A stretch of 10,081 nucleotides of DNA from Betaproteobacteria bacterium (GTDB lineage Bacteria > Pseudomonadota > Gammaproteobacteria > Burkholderiales > Burkholderiaceae_C): NCBI GenBank assembly GCA_009918225.1, contig RGEP01000049.1, positions 1 to 10,081 of the forward strand. Direction: 5' to 3'. The notes below the pieces were generated by a model that was given only the letters and a program-made list of their open reading frames with translations, did no database searches and was not told the origin of the DNA. Of this stretch, positions 1-8,429 are shown piece by piece; the first letter of the stretch is position 1; each line of letters starts with the position of its first letter. The translations under genes were made by a program, and so were the position numbers.

Positions 1-161
1 TGCGAGATGCCGCGGTAGCGGTACTCGGACACCACCCCGGCGTTGAAGGTCAGCGGGCTGGCCTCCGGCGCGGCGGTCTGGGCCTGCGCCATGCCGGGGG
101 CTGCGGCGCCCAGGCTCAGCAGGGCTGCGGTCAGGGCGGAGGAAAGAAGGGACTTGTTCAT
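1..161 (-). CDS. TorF-family putative porin, N-terminal fragment (runs off the left edge)
   Basis: Only the first 53 codons are present. Residues 1-27 look like a Sec signal peptide: Lys3, a Leu/Ala-rich core, and a probable signal peptidase I site after MAQA. The mature start then reads SPLTFNAGVVSEYRYRGIS. An early beta-strand followed by SEYRYRGIS is typical of the TorF/Gcw_chp outer-membrane porin family (TIGR02001), so the product is expected in the outer membrane. The start is supported by AGGAG (minus strand, 171-167) five bases before the ATG. A sigma-54-type promoter lies 33 bases upstream of the ATG, with NtrC-like dyads beyond it. From memory, related Burkholderiales carry this porin just ahead of glnK and amtB; those genes would lie outside the window. 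The family is recognised from the N-terminus only, and the transported substrate is unknown. Confidence 0.8.
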   Translation of the reverse strand, partial: MNKSLLSSALTAALLSLGAAAPGMAQAQTAAPEASPLTFNAGVVSEYRYRGIS

Positions 162-205
162 GAAGGCTCCTGGAAAGGGTCGGTCGGGTGCTACGGCAGG
201 TATGG

Positions 206-220
206 GCAACTTCCATGCCA
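206..220 (-). promoter_or_regulatory. Sigma-54 (RpoN) -24/-12 promoter for the TorF porin gene
   Basis: On the minus strand the sequence reads TGGCATG-GAAG-TTGCC. The invariant GG (complement of 219-218) and GC (complement of 207-206) are exactly 12 bases apart, as in the consensus TGGCACG-N4-TTGCW. With C at 206 taken as -12, transcription would start near 194, giving a leader of about 33 bases that includes the AGGAG ribosome site. The element faces the porin gene and has two dyads upstream at enhancer-like distances. The match is seen directly; promoter activity is inferred. Confidence 0.7.
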
Positions 221-270
221 CGCCCTGGGCCTCGATCTGGCGGCGCGGCGCCCCATTCGAACCCATTTGG

Positions 271-287
271 TGCACCAATTGGGTGCA
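271..287. promoter_or_regulatory. NtrC-type activator site 1
   Basis: TGCACC-AATTG-GGTGCA is a 17-bp dyad with perfect 6-bp arms. It fits the enterobacterial NtrC pattern TGCACC-N5-GGTGCA. Its centre (279) is about 85 bases upstream of the predicted sigma-54 start at 194, a normal place for an enhancer. It overlaps a perfect 12-bp palindrome, TTGGTGCACCAA (267-278), so another dimeric regulator could use part of it. The site could also affect divergent yifB, whose start codon is 136 bases to the right. Confidence 0.6.
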
Positions 288-310
288 TTTTGAGGCGCCG
301 CATCGGGTGC

Positions 311-327
311 TGCACCAAGAAGGTGAC
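311..327. promoter_or_regulatory. NtrC-type activator site 2
   Basis: TGCACC-AAGAA-GGTGAC is a weaker copy of site 1, with one arm base changed. Its centre (319) is 40 bp from that of site 1, close to four helical turns, so two bound dimers would sit on the same DNA face. Relative to the predicted sigma-54 start this is about -125. The arrangement resembles the paired NtrC enhancers at enterobacterial glnA. An extra GGTGC half-site lies directly to its left (306-310). Confidence 0.5.
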
Positions 328-422
328 CCCAGAGGGTGGGCCTTCTGGGCGATGCACGGCGGCTCGGCCGCTGTCCAAAATGCCAGAACCAGGGCCCAAG
401 TGCGGGCAACAGAAAGGCGCGT

Positions 423-2044
423 ATGGGATTGGCCGTGGTGCACACCCGCACACTCGAAGGCATGCAGGCCGAACCGGTTCAGGTGGAGGTTCACCTGGCC
501 AATGGCCTTCCCTGCATGACGCTGGTGGGCCTGGCCGACACCGAAGTGCGCGAAGCCCGAGAGCGGGTCCGCTCCGCCCTGGGCCACAGCGGCTGGGACT
601 ACCCCGTCAACCAACGCATCACCGTGTCCCTGGCGCCGGCCGACCTGCCCAAGGCCTCTTCGCGCTTTGACCTGCCGATTGCCCTGGGCATCTTGGCAGC
701 GCAAGGCCTCCTGGACCCTCAAGCCTTGCGCGACCATGAGTTCGCCGGCGAGCTCTCCTTGGCCGGCGAGCTGCGTCCGGTGCACGGCGCCCTGGCCCTG
801 GCCTTGGGGCTGCGCCGCAGCGCGCAGGCAGCGGGCCGGCCACCGGCCCGCCTGGTGCTGCCGGCGGCCAATGCTGCCGAAGCCGCCCTGGTGGACGGTG
901 TGACCGTCTTGGGCGCACGCCACCTGCGCGAGGTGGTGCAGCACCTGCTGCCCGGCGCGCAGGCGGTACCGCTGCCACCGGCCCGGGCTGCTGTTGACAG
1001 GGCCGCCGAGGCGTCTGGGGGGGCAGCCGCTGCACCGTCTGCTGCGCCGGCTCCAGCCCCCTGCCTGCGCGACATCCGCGGCCAATCGGAAGGCAAGCGC
1101 GCGCTGGAGGTGGCCGCAGCGGGGCACCACAGCGTGTTGCTGGTGGGCCCGCCCGGCGCGGGCAAGTCCATGCTGGCACAGCGCCTGCCCGGCCTGCTGC
1201 CCCCGCTCACCCCCGAGCAAGCCCTGGAGTGCGCGGCCCTGCGCAGCTTGGCCGGGGGCTTGGGTGGGGCCAGCCGGGCGAGCAAGGCAGGGCCCGAATC
1301 CGCAACCGGCTGGCGAACGCGCCCGTGGAGGGCGCCGCACCACAGTTGCACCATGGCCGCCCTGGTGGGCGGCGGTCAGCCGCCGCGCCCCGGCGAAATC
1401 TCATTGGCCGACCACGGGCTGCTGTTTCTCGACGAGCTGGTCGAGTTCCCCAGGCGAACCTTGGAAGCCCTGCGCGAACCCCTGGAAACCGGGCATGTGA
1501 CGATTTCCCGCGCGGGCCGCCAGGCCCGGTTTCCCAGCCGGCTGCTTCTGGTGGCGGCGATGAACCCCTGCCCCTGCGGCTGGTGGGGCAGCCGGGCGCC
1601 CAGTGCTCCGGCCTGCCGCTGCACGCCCGACGCGGTTGCGCGTTACCAGGGTCGGCTGTCGGGGCCGCTGCTGGACCGATTGGACCTTCAGTTGGAGGTG
1701 CCCGCGGCCACGCCCGCCGAACTGCTGCAGCCGCCGCAGGGTGAGGACAGCCTGACGGTGGCCCAGCGGGTGGCCCGCGCGCGTGAGGCTCAACAGCAAC
1801 GACAGGGCTGTTGCAATGCAGAGTTGGGGGCGGCCGCCCTCTTGGAACATGCGCCGCTCAAAGGCGCCTCGCAGGCCTTCTTGCAGCGGGCTGCCGAGCG
1901 CCTGGGGCTCAGCGGCCGTGGCCTGCACCGGGTGTTGCGGGTGGCCCGCACCCTGGCCGATCTGGCGCAGTCGCCCACGGTGGAGGTGCCGCAGCTGGCC
2001 GAAGCCTTGCAACTGCGGCGAGGGCTCGCGCCGCGGCCCGCGTC

Positions 2045-2048
<4 letters not shown>
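423..2048 (+). CDS. yifB: YifB/ComM family Mg-chelatase-like AAA+ ATPase
   Basis: 541 residues. The N-terminal S5-like ChlI-type domain (about 1-170) opens MGLAVVHTRTLEGM and contains VEVHLANGLP, diagnostic for YifB/ComM. An Ala/Pro-rich linker follows at about 195-222. The AAA+ domain has Walker A GPPGAGKS at 242-249 and Walker B LLFLDEL at 333-339. A four-Cys element (NPCPCG, Cys383 and Cys385; then Cys398 and Cys400) may bind metal, and a Mg_chelatase C-terminal domain ends the protein. ComM is a hexameric helicase that promotes branch migration during natural transformation and recombination, so this protein probably acts on DNA in the cytoplasm. An upstream in-frame ATG at 336 would add 29 residues unlike the family. 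The chosen ATG has GAAAGG (412-417) five bases before it. The gene is divergent from the porin gene and its stop overlaps the convergent metH stop. Confidence 0.93.
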
Positions 2049-4789
<2,741 letters not shown>

Positions 4790-4838
4790 GGAACGGGGCA
4801 ACAAGGGCACGGACACCAATGGAATCCAGGGCCTGGGG

Positions 4839-4891
4839 CGACGGTTCACCTCGGCTTCTGGCAAGCAGGGGTGAGCGCGGTTGAACCGTCG
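4839..4891 (-). promoter_or_regulatory. Inverted repeat enclosing the riboswitch pseudoknot strand (candidate expression platform)
   Basis: Bases 4839-4848 and 4882-4891 form a perfect 10-bp inverted repeat (CGACGGTTCA / TGAACCGTCG on the minus strand) around a 33-base loop. The loop holds GCGCTC (4878-4873), the predicted 3' strand of the SAH-riboswitch pseudoknot. The 5' arm also overlaps the aptamer's 3' region. The RNA could therefore form either the ligand-bound aptamer or this hairpin. No U-tract follows, so it is not an ordinary intrinsic terminator; control of ribosome access or Rho entry is more likely. The repeat is seen; the switching role is inferred. Confidence 0.45.
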
Positions 4892-4996
4892 TGGGGGGCC
4901 GCGCGGCGGGCGCGGGCGTGCCACGTTCTCGAGCCTGGCGGCGGTGTGGGCCGCTGGCCGGCACCCTTACCTTCGTCGCAACGCTCCTCGAGAACC
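4871..4996 (-). ncRNA. SAH (S-adenosylhomocysteine) riboswitch in the leader of the large metH gene
   Basis: On the minus strand the leader has the two conserved SAH-aptamer blocks: CGAGGAGCGTTGCGACG (from 4991) and GCCAGGCTCG (ending at 4930). P1 is a perfect 9-bp helix, GTTCTCGAG (4995-4987) with CTCGAGAAC (4933-4925). The pseudoknot P4 can form between GAGCGT (4986-4981) and GCGCTC (4878-4873), with one G-U pair. A P3-like arm starts with CGTGG and closes with CCACG. Known SAH riboswitches precede ahcY, metF and metH in beta- and gammaproteobacteria and raise expression when SAH builds up. About 126 bases is longer than the compact aptamers I know, because the P2 and P3 regions are enlarged. 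The gene context fits exactly. Confidence 0.85.
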
Positions 4997-4999
4997 GCC

Positions 5000-5005
5000 A
5001 TTTTA
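5000..5005 (-). promoter_or_regulatory. Candidate -10 element for the riboswitch and large metH transcript
   Basis: TAAAAT on the minus strand ends five bases before P1 of the riboswitch, so transcription would start near 4993, at the base of the aptamer. No good -35 hexamer lies 16-18 bases upstream. The positioning relative to the aptamer is the main support. If real, the large metH half can be transcribed separately from the small one. Confidence 0.4.
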
Positions 5006-5007
5006 CG

Positions 5008-5033
5008 GCAGGGCCAAAAGAACGGGGCCCTGC
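5008..5033 (-). repeat. Stem-loop between the small metH stop and the riboswitch promoter
   Basis: GCAGGGCC (minus, 5033-5026) and GGCCCTGC (5015-5008) form a perfect 8-bp stem around a 10-base loop containing TTTT. It starts 35 bases after the stop codon of the upstream metH half, so it may stabilise or end that transcript. No U-run follows the stem (CGTAAAAT does), so it is not a canonical intrinsic terminator. It also overlaps the -35 region of the putative riboswitch promoter. Confidence 0.35.
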
Positions 5034-5067
5034 ACCGGCCCTGCACTGGCCTGCAGGACCTGGCTGT

Positions 5068-6111
5068 TCAGGCAGCAGCCGGCAAGCGCAGCGGCCCGCA
5101 ACAGCGGGGCTTGTAGGGCGAGACCGCCTGTGCGATGGCCGCGATGTGCTCGGGTGTGGTGCCGCAGCATCCGCCGGCCACGTTGAGAAAGCCGCTGCGC
5201 GCAAACTCTTCCAGCAAGCCTGCGGTGACCTCAGGGGTTTCGTCGAAGCCGGTTTCGCTCATCGGGTTGGGCAGGCCCGCATTGGGGTAGCAGCTGATGT
5301 AGGTGTCATCGGCCAGCTTGGACAGCTCTTCGATATAGGGGCGCATCAGCGCCGCGCCCAGGGCACAGTTCAAGCCCACGGCCAAGGGGCGGGCATGGCG
5401 CACCGAATGCCAGAAAGCGCCCACCGTTTGGCCCGAGAGAATGCGGCCCGAGGCGTCGGTCACGGTGCCCGACAGGATCACGGGCAGGCATTCGCCGCTG
5501 TCCTCCATCAACTCGTCCAGGGCGAAGATGGCCGCTTTGGCGTTGAGCGTGTCGAAGATGGTTTCCACGAGGAACAGGTCCACGCCGCCCTCCAGCAGGC
5601 CCTCGGCCTGCTCGCGGTAAGCCGCACGCAGTTCATCGAAGTGCACATTGCGTGCGCCGGGATCGTTGACGTCCGGTGAGATGCTGGCCGTGCGCGGGGT
5701 CGGGCCCAGGGCGCCAGCCACAAAGCGCGGGCGCTCGGGCGTGGAATGCGCCCGGGCGGCGCGCACCGCCAGCCGCGCCGCCTCCACATTCATCTCGCGC
5801 GCCACATGGGCCAGGCCGTAGTCATCCTGCGCCACCGAGGTCGCGCCGAAGGTGTTGGTCTCGATGAGGTCGGCACCGGCCTCCAAGTAGGCGCGGTGGA
5901 TGGCCTCGATGACATCGGGGCGCGTGAACTGCAACAGTTCGTTGTTGCCCTTGAGGTCGCGGGGGTGGTCGGCAAACCGAGTGCCGCGGTAGTCGGCCTC
6001 GCCGAGCTTGTAGCGCTGGATCATGGTGCCCATGGCGCCATCGATGATCAGGATGCGCTGCTGCAGCAGGCTGGGCAGGGCTTGGCCGCGGGTGTAGACA
6101 AGGGGTTTCAC
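5068..6111 (-). CDS. metH: Methionine synthase, homocysteine-binding half (homocysteine S-methyltransferase domain)
   Basis: 347 residues forming the (beta/alpha)8 homocysteine S-methyltransferase domain that is the N-terminal module of single-chain MetH. Landmarks are LIIDGAMGTMIQR (21-33), LIETNTFGAT (82-91), and the zinc-binding cysteines Cys249 in GLNCALG and Cys315/Cys316 in GGCCGTTP; the zinc activates homocysteine as a thiolate. The domain ends near 330. It must work with the pterin/cobalamin half encoded next downstream on the same strand, 278 bases away. A separate gene for this domain is usual in Burkholderiales, from memory. The start is GTG at 6111-6109 with an in-frame TAA three codons before it, so no longer start exists. 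AAAGG abuts the GTG with no normal spacing, and TAAAAT (6123-6118) lies just upstream, raising the possibility of a leaderless message. Confidence 0.95.
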   Translation of the reverse strand: MKPLVYTRGQALPSLLQQRILIIDGAMGTMIQRYKLGEADYRGTRFADHPRDLKGNNELLQFTRPDVIEAIHRAYLEAGADLIETNTFGATSVAQDDYGLAHVAREMNVEAARLAVRAARAHSTPERPRFVAGALGPTPRTASISPDVNDPGARNVHFDELRAAYREQAEGLLEGGVDLFLVETIFDTLNAKAAIFALDELMEDSGECLPVILSGTVTDASGRILSGQTVGAFWHSVRHARPLAVGLNCALGAALMRPYIEELSKLADDTYISCYPNAGLPNPMSETGFDETPEVTAGLLEEFARSGFLNVAGGCCGTTPEHIAAIAQAVSPYKPRCCGPLRLPAAA

Positions 6112-6141
6112 CTTTCGATTTTAGTCGGTGGGTCTTGGTCC

Positions 6142-6249
6142 CACTCGTTGGCCCTTGCGCTGGCCCTTGCGCTGGCCCTTGCGCTGGCCCTTGCGCTGGT
6201 CATTTCGCTGGCTTGTTCGCTGGCTTGTTCGCTGGCCATTTCGCTTGAC
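6142..6249. repeat. Tandem 12-bp repeat array, nine units
   Basis: Nine adjoining 12-bp units with core TCGCTGG or GCGCTGG. Units 2-4 are identical (CTTGCGCTGGCC). Unit 1 and units 5-9 are diverged (ending GGTC, GGCT, GGCC or TGAC). The array fills most of the 149-base gap between the DUF3108 gene's stop and the start of the small metH gene. The plus-strand reading is an Ala-Leu repeat without any other sign of a gene, so I treat it as non-coding. Copy number probably varies by replication slippage. Confidence 0.85.
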
Positions 6250-6260
6250 CTGTGGCGGGC

Positions 6261-7472
6261 TTAGGGCGGCAGCTCACAGGCCTCGGGCTGCGCGGCGTCC
6301 TCCAACTGCCACAGAGGCTGTCGGCTGCCCTCGGGCCCCATATCCAGGCGAATCAGGCGTGCGCGCGGCAGCGGCTGCACCCAGGCCTGAACCAGCACCT
6401 CGTAGCGGCGCTCGGGCCGGCGGGTGAACTGCCAGCACTGCGTGCGAGGGTGCCACTGCACATCGAACCACCAATCAGCGCCATCGCCTTGCGGACCGGC
6501 GACCCAAAGCGGCAGCTGGGCCGGCAGGCCAACACCGGAGGGGTGGGCCTGTGCCAAGGCCAGCAGCTGCACCAGCCAACTCAAGCGATCCTGGGCGCCG
6601 GGCTGCAGAGCCACTTGACCCGTGGGCCCGGAATAGGAGACCCAGCCGGTGTCGCGTTGAAAGTTGACCGCGCGCGCGCCGCCACGCAGGGGCTGGCTGA
6701 CAAAGCGCTCGGGCGCCAGACCGTGCTCATCAAGGCCACCGTGGCTGGACCAGTTCAAGGTGGGGGCGGCCGCTGTTTGGGCATCGCCCACCTGCGCTTG
6801 AAGCTCGGTTCGGTAGCGGCCGCCCTGCACCGACCAGGCCCAACGCCCTGCGCCGGATTGGCGCCCACGCCGCACCCGCAAAGCCTGCTCGAAGTCGCCG
6901 GGGATGCGCGTGGGCAGTACGGGCCGTGGCGCGCCGGCCGTGGTGGTGGTGCTGGTGGTGGCGCTGGTGGCGGCACGGGTGGTGGCGCTGGTGGTGGCAC
7001 GGGTGGCGGTGCTGGTGATGGCGCTGTGGTCGGCACGGGTGGCGGTGCTGGTGATGGCGCTGTGGTCGGCGCGGGGCGCGGTCCCAGAGGCGGTGAGGGG
7101 CGGGGCGGCATGGGCCGAGGCCGTGCCCGCACCTTCCATACCTTGGTTCTGCACAGCCTCAGCGGCTTTGGCAGCGCGGCTGGCCGGCGACAAGGGCGCG
7201 GCAGGTCCCAGCCCGGGCGGGGGCAAAGCCACCTCGTCTTGCAATCGGACCCACATGGGCCCAGGCCGCGCGCCCCCTTGGGCTTGTCGCACGCCATGAG
7301 CCTGTCGCGGGGCTGGGCCCTGGGACCAGGCCCACCACAGCGCGTGGAGCAACAGGGACACCAAAAGTGCGACGCCCCAGGAAACCGCCCGCGGCATGGG
7401 CCCGCGGCGGCCCCAGGCGGCCGCCCAGCCCTGAAGAAGACACCGCACACCCTGGCCGCCCCCCTTCTGCAT
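6261..7472 (-). CDS. DUF3108 domain protein with N-terminal membrane anchor
   Basis: 403 residues. A single membrane segment at about 28-51 (AVSWGVALLVSLLLHALWW) follows a basic N-terminus, suggesting an inner-membrane anchor with the rest in the periplasm. A low-complexity Pro/Ala/Thr stretch follows, including two perfect copies of the 12-residue unit ADHSAITSTATR (about 135-158) and a run of Thr/Ala tetrads. The C-terminal half (about 190-400) resembles DUF3108, a family of unknown function, with GLAPERF (251-257) and PGAQDRLSW (291-299). ATG at 7472 is preferred because AAGG lies seven bases upstream. ATGs at 7502 and 7397 have no convincing ribosome site, though 7397 would start right at the membrane segment. 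The gene is divergent from phaM and co-directional with the metH pair. I do not assign a function. Confidence 0.8.
   Translation of the reverse strand: MQKGGGQGVRCLLQGWAAAWGRRGPMPRAVSWGVALLVSLLLHALWWAWSQGPAPRQAHGVRQAQGGARPGPMWVRLQDEVALPPPGLGPAAPLSPASRAAKAAEAVQNQGMEGAGTASAHAAPPLTASGTAPRADHSAITSTATRADHSAITSTATRATTSATTRAATSATTSTTTTAGAPRPVLPTRIPGDFEQALRVRRGRQSGAGRWAWSVQGGRYRTELQAQVGDAQTAAAPTLNWSSHGGLDEHGLAPERFVSQPLRGGARAVNFQRDTGWVSYSGPTGQVALQPGAQDRLSWLVQLLALAQAHPSGVGLPAQLPLWVAGPQGDGADWWFDVQWHPRTQCWQFTRRPERRYEVLVQAWVQPLPRARLIRLDMGPEGSRQPLWQLEDAAQPEACELPP
6943..7074. repeat. Coding 12-bp-period repeat array with a perfect 36-bp duplication
   Basis: Eleven 12-bp units of the type GTGGTGGCGCTG or GTGGCGGCACGG lie inside the DUF3108 gene. 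Three units form a 36-bp higher-order repeat, present as two perfect adjacent copies (6996-7031 and 7032-7067). Because 12 is a multiple of three, unit gain or loss keeps the frame and changes the length of the Thr/Ala linker by four residues at a time. Confidence 0.85.
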
Positions 7473-7512
7473 CGTCCTGCCTTTCGGGTACCCTGCAGCC
7501 ATTCTGCGAAGG

Positions 7513-7525
7513 CGCCCTCAGGGCG
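7513..7525. promoter_or_regulatory. Perfect palindrome in the DUF3108-phaM divergent region
   Basis: CGCCCT-C-AGGGCG has 6-bp arms around a single base. A one-base loop disfavours an RNA hairpin, so a dimer-binding operator is more plausible. It lies 34 bases before the phaM start codon in the 86-bp gap shared by both genes. I see no convincing -10/-35 pair in this gap. In GC-rich DNA a short palindrome can be chance. Confidence 0.25.
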
Positions 7526-7558
7526 TCTTCCCCCTTTGGATGGAACCGAGGTGTGCCC

Positions 7559-8266
7559 ATGTCAACCGATCGCCCCACCCCACCCCTGATGCCCGGATTC
7601 GACTTCCTCAAATCCTTGGCCGCGCAGGCCGGGGCGGGCATGGAAGGCATGGGCCAAAGCCTCAAAGGCGGCATGCCCGGGATGCCCGGAATGGGGGCCC
7701 TGGGCGGAATGGGTGGATTTCAGCAGTGGGTGGCGCCGACCCTGGACCCTGATGAACTGGAAAAGCGCATTGAAGAGTTGCGCACCGTGCAGTTTTGGTT
7801 GGAACAAAACGCGCGCTTGCTGGGGGCCACCATCCAGGCCCTGGAGGTGCAGAAGATGACCCTGAGCACCCTGCGCAGCCTGAACGTGGCCATGCCCGAC
7901 CTGCAACCCCTGATGGGCGCGATGCTGCCCAAACGTGCTGCGCCCCAGCAGGAGTCGGGGCCACGATCAAAGCCCAGCCCGGCCGCCAGCGGTGGCAAGC
8001 CGAAGGCCGCCCCAGGGGCGGCGGCTCCTGGAGCGCCAGCCGGCGCGGGCTTGGTCGACCCCATGAAGTGGTGGGGTGCCCTCACCGAGCAGTTTCAGAG
8101 CTTGGCCTCTCAAGCCCTGGCGGCTTCGCCCGGGATGGCGGCTGCGCCCACGGCGGCGGCCCAATCGGCCGGTCAAGGCGCAGCCGAAAAGGCCAGCGCT
8201 GGCCGGGCCAGCGGCGCCAAGGCAGGCCCTACAAAACGGCCCTCGGCCCGTCGGCCGGCACGTTGA
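7559..8266 (+). CDS. phaM: PhaM-family PHA granule regulatory protein
   Basis: 235 residues. The N-terminus LMPGFDFLKSLA matches PhaM openings. The family core at about 58-113 (WVAPTLDPDELEKRIEELR, then QFWLEQN and ATIQALEVQKMTLSTLRSLN) is predicted mostly helical. A second conserved stretch at 167-188 is DPMKWWGALTEQFQSLASQA. The Ala/Pro-rich tail ends in a basic cluster, TKRPSARRPAR. In Cupriavidus necator, PhaM binds and activates PHA synthase PhaC and links granules to the nucleoid through its basic C-terminus; the same role is likely here, in the cytoplasm at granules. Residues 27-54 form a Gly/Met-rich insertion (GMEGMGQ, GGMPGMPGMG) that I do not remember from typical members. The start at 7559 has GAGG seven bases upstream. 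An ATG at 7367 would add 64 residues read through the divergent gene and is rejected. Confidence 0.88.
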   Translation: MSTDRPTPPLMPGFDFLKSLAAQAGAGMEGMGQSLKGGMPGMPGMGALGGMGGFQQWVAPTLDPDELEKRIEELRTVQFWLEQNARLLGATIQALEVQKMTLSTLRSLNVAMPDLQPLMGAMLPKRAAPQQESGPRSKPSPAASGGKPKAAPGAAAPGAPAGAGLVDPMKWWGALTEQFQSLASQALAASPGMAAAPTAAAQSAGQGAAEKASAGRASGAKAGPTKRPSARRPAR

Positions 8267-8268
8267 GA

Positions 8269-8317
8269 GCGGGCCCGGCACCCTTCCACCCGTCTAGCCT
8301 TTAGAGGCTGGGCCCGC
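8269..8317 (+). terminator. GC-rich hairpin after phaM, possible terminator
   Basis: GCGGGCCCGGC (8269-8279) can pair with GCTGGGCCCGC (8307-8317) over 11 bp with one G-U, starting two bases after the phaM stop. The 27-base loop contains a small TCTA/TAGA pair. No U-tract follows, so efficient intrinsic termination is uncertain; transcript-end stabilisation is an alternative. The remaining bases to 8429 hold no promoter I can defend. Confidence 0.4.
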
Positions 8318-8429
8318 GAGCCTGCCAAAGCAGCCGACGCCGCGGACACCACCAAGCCCAGCTCTACAACTCATTAAAGGCGTACCCCCGCATTTACCCA
8401 GCCCATCGATTCGGGCGCACACTTCGCCC

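Noticed and set aside
336..422. 29-residue extension of YifB from the ATG at 336
   Set aside because: The family begins at the VVHTRTLEGM segment, and the ATG at 423 has a spaced GAAAGG.
4790..4924. 45-residue N-terminal extension of the large metH product from the ATG at 4924
   Set aside because: The extension is Arg/Pro-rich, unlike MetH, and would be translated from inside the SAH aptamer.
4790..5067. Cobalamin riboswitch controlling metH
   Set aside because: B12 control would be natural for this gene, but I find no B12-box-like sequence. The conserved blocks match the SAH aptamer instead.
6128..6264. Ala-Leu repeat peptide encoded on the plus strand across the 12-bp array
   Set aside because: It arises from the tandem repeat itself. 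There is no ribosome site or non-repeat coding sequence.
6252..7589. Plus-strand frame of 445 residues opposite the DUF3108 gene
   Set aside because: The minus strand carries a coherent membrane anchor and DUF3108 motifs. The plus-strand product is low-complexity Gly/Ala runs made by the repeat array.
8370..8412. Sigma-28-like promoter (TAAAG with a downstream GCCCATCG) before the FIST gene
   Set aside because: The spacing is about 22 bases instead of about 15, and the second element is poor.
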